DNA from: an uncultured Amylibacter sp.
GTDB taxonomy: Bacteria > Pseudomonadota > Alphaproteobacteria > Rhodobacterales > Rhodobacteraceae
Length of the DNA: 5,679 nucleotides
NCBI GenBank assembly: GCA_937944065.1
Contig: CALDZS010000344.1
Location: 1 to 5,679, forward strand
Direction: 5' to 3'
The position numbers and the translations under genes are program-made. The notes under the pieces were generated by a model. The model saw only the letters and a list, made by a program, of their open reading frames with translations. It was not told the origin of the DNA and ran no database searches. Shown here one piece after another: positions 4,704 to 5,679 of this stretch (positions within the stretch are counted from its first letter, which is position 1; the number at the start of each line of letters is the position of its first letter).

Positions 4704-5615
4704 CTATTTCGTATCTTTGAAATCTAGGCCCATTTCGGTGTAACGATCTTTTTCGTTTTCCCAATTTGGGCGAACTTTAACTTGCAAGAATAAATGCACC
4801 TCGCGGCCCATCATTTCTGCCAGTTCTTTTCGTGCCATCATGGACACAGTTTTAATACCCTCACCCTTTGGTCCCACAGTGATGCCTTTGTGGCCGTCAC
4901 GTGCCACATAGATTACCTGATCAATACGAACCGATCCATCTTTGCGTTCATTCCAGTGTTCGGTTTCAACGGTCAGCGCGTACGGCAATTCTTGGTGCAG
5001 GCGCAGCATTAGTTTTTCACGTGTCACTTCGGCGGCCAACATGCGCATAGGAACATCGGCAATCTGGTCTTCTGGATACAAATATGGACCAACAGGCAGC
5101 ACATCGACCAGCCACGCTTCCAATTCTTTGATACCAAAGCCTTTGGCGGCCGAGATCATAAAGGTGTTCTCGAAGTCAAACTTCTCATTCAACTCTGCTA
5201 TCATTTCCAACAGAACATCGGATTTGACTTTGTCGATTTTGTTGATCGCTAGTGCAATGCGTTGTTTGCCGCGCTTACGCGTGGCCAGACCTTCTAGGAT
5301 CATCTCGACCCCTTCGGTGATACCACGATGCGCCTCTACCAGCAAAACCACGATGTCAGCATCCGCGGCACCTGTCCATGCGGCGGCAACCATTGCTTTA
5401 TCCAGCTTGCGTTTGGTACGAAACAGGCCAGGCGTGTCGACAAAAACCATCTGTGCATTGTCTGCCATAGCAATACCACGAATGCGCGCTCGCGTCGTTT
5501 GCACCTTGTGCGTCACGATAGAGACTTTTGCCCCAACCATGTAGTTCATCAATGTAGACTTACCTGCGTTGGGTTCGCCAATTAGCGCCACAAATCCGCA
5601 TTTCGTTTCAGTCAT
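4704..5615 (-). CDS. era: GTPase Era
   Basis: Era is an essential GTPase that binds 16S rRNA and assists maturation of the small ribosomal subunit; it is linked to the inner membrane in some bacteria. The protein has 303 residues, full length. The GTPase motifs are all present: G1 GEPNAGKS (13-20), G2 in the QTTRARIRG segment (Thr40/Thr41), G3 DTPG (60-63), G4 NKID (125-128) and G5 SAAK (155-158). The C-terminal KH RNA-binding domain includes GPKGEGIK (248-255) with its GxxG core, followed by VHLFLQVKVRPNWEN near the end, typical of Era. The start ATG lies eight bases inside the end of rnc, so the two genes are translationally coupled. The order rnc-era is conserved and fits their shared role in rRNA processing. 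Confidence 0.97.
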   Translation of the reverse strand: MTETKCGFVALIGEPNAGKSTLMNYMVGAKVSIVTHKVQTTRARIRGIAMADNAQMVFVDTPGLFRTKRKLDKAMVAAAWTGAADADIVVLLVEAHRGITEGVEMILEGLATRKRGKQRIALAINKIDKVKSDVLLEMIAELNEKFDFENTFMISAAKGFGIKELEAWLVDVLPVGPYLYPEDQIADVPMRMLAAEVTREKLMLRLHQELPYALTVETEHWNERKDGSVRIDQVIYVARDGHKGITVGPKGEGIKTVSMMARKELAEMMGREVHLFLQVKVRPNWENEKDRYTEMGLDFKDTK

Positions 5616-5679
5616 TATCTAATTCCAATAACAGTTTGGTGGCCGCTTCTTGCTGAGCTTGGCGTTTGCTGGCTGCCAC
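5608..5679 (-). CDS. rnc: ribonuclease III, C-terminal end (cut by window edge)
   Basis: Only the last 23 codons and the TGA stop are visible, reading ASKRQAQQEAATKLLLEL followed by DND. The SKRxAxQxAA(x)nLL pattern is the last helix of the double-stranded RNA binding domain at the end of RNase III. Location just before era, with an eight-base overlap (stop TGA 5608-5610, era ATG 5613-5615), strongly supports the call. RNase III cuts double-stranded RNA, including the rRNA precursor. The catalytic domain is outside the window. Confidence 0.8.
   Translation of the reverse strand: MAASKRQAQQEAATKLLLELDND

Noticed and set aside
4942..5544. 200-residue plus-strand ORF inside era
   Set aside because: era on the other strand has all five GTPase motifs and a KH domain. 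The plus-strand product is Ser/Thr/Arg-rich with no domain, a typical antisense shadow.

Overview
The window looks like a chromosomal segment of a marine-type alphaproteobacterium, most likely Rhodobacteraceae (Roseobacter group). This rests on the kind of proteins seen (a ChvI/ChvG two-component pair, a DUF1491 gene directly after era, an alphaproteobacterial-style RecO) and on moderate base composition. No rRNA, tRNA, CRISPR array or transposase was recognised.

Layout. (1) Positions 1-1509, minus strand: response regulator chvI followed by sensor kinase chvG. chvG is cut by the left edge inside its HAMP region, so its catalytic core is not visible. (2) 1510-1683: a divergent promoter region. 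(3) 1684-2073, plus strand: a small META/HslJ-type lipoprotein. (4) 2133-2873, minus strand: recO, convergent with the lipoprotein gene. (5) 2874-3856: almost 1 kb with no intact conventional gene. It holds a candidate recO promoter and what reads as a decayed minus-strand gene cluster: a larger frame-shifted pseudogene, an intact 51-codon ORF coupled to it, and a second frame-shifted remnant. (6) 3857-4255, plus strand: a GFA-family zinc protein with all seven expected cysteines. (7) 4256-4367: a convergent intergenic region with an inverted repeat. (8) 4368-5679, minus strand: the tail of rnc, then era, then a DUF1491 gene, tightly packed as one operon.

How the genes fit together. rnc, era and recO belong to a housekeeping cluster (RNA processing, ribosome assembly, recombination repair) often found together in alphaproteobacteria. 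Here the cluster appears split: about 1.5 kb holding the GFA gene and the decayed genes lies between DUF1491 and recO, and that stretch is visibly AT-richer in places (19 G/C of 60 at 3241-3300, against 35 of 60 at 5281-5340 in era). recO therefore seems to have its own promoter. chvI/chvG is the envelope and acid-stress signalling pair. Its divergent neighbour here is a predicted envelope lipoprotein instead of the pckA gene often found there.

The most interesting part is 2984-3818, where fragments of protein-like sequence follow one another across frames on the minus strand and share overlapping stop/start codons. I could not assign these fragments to a known family.
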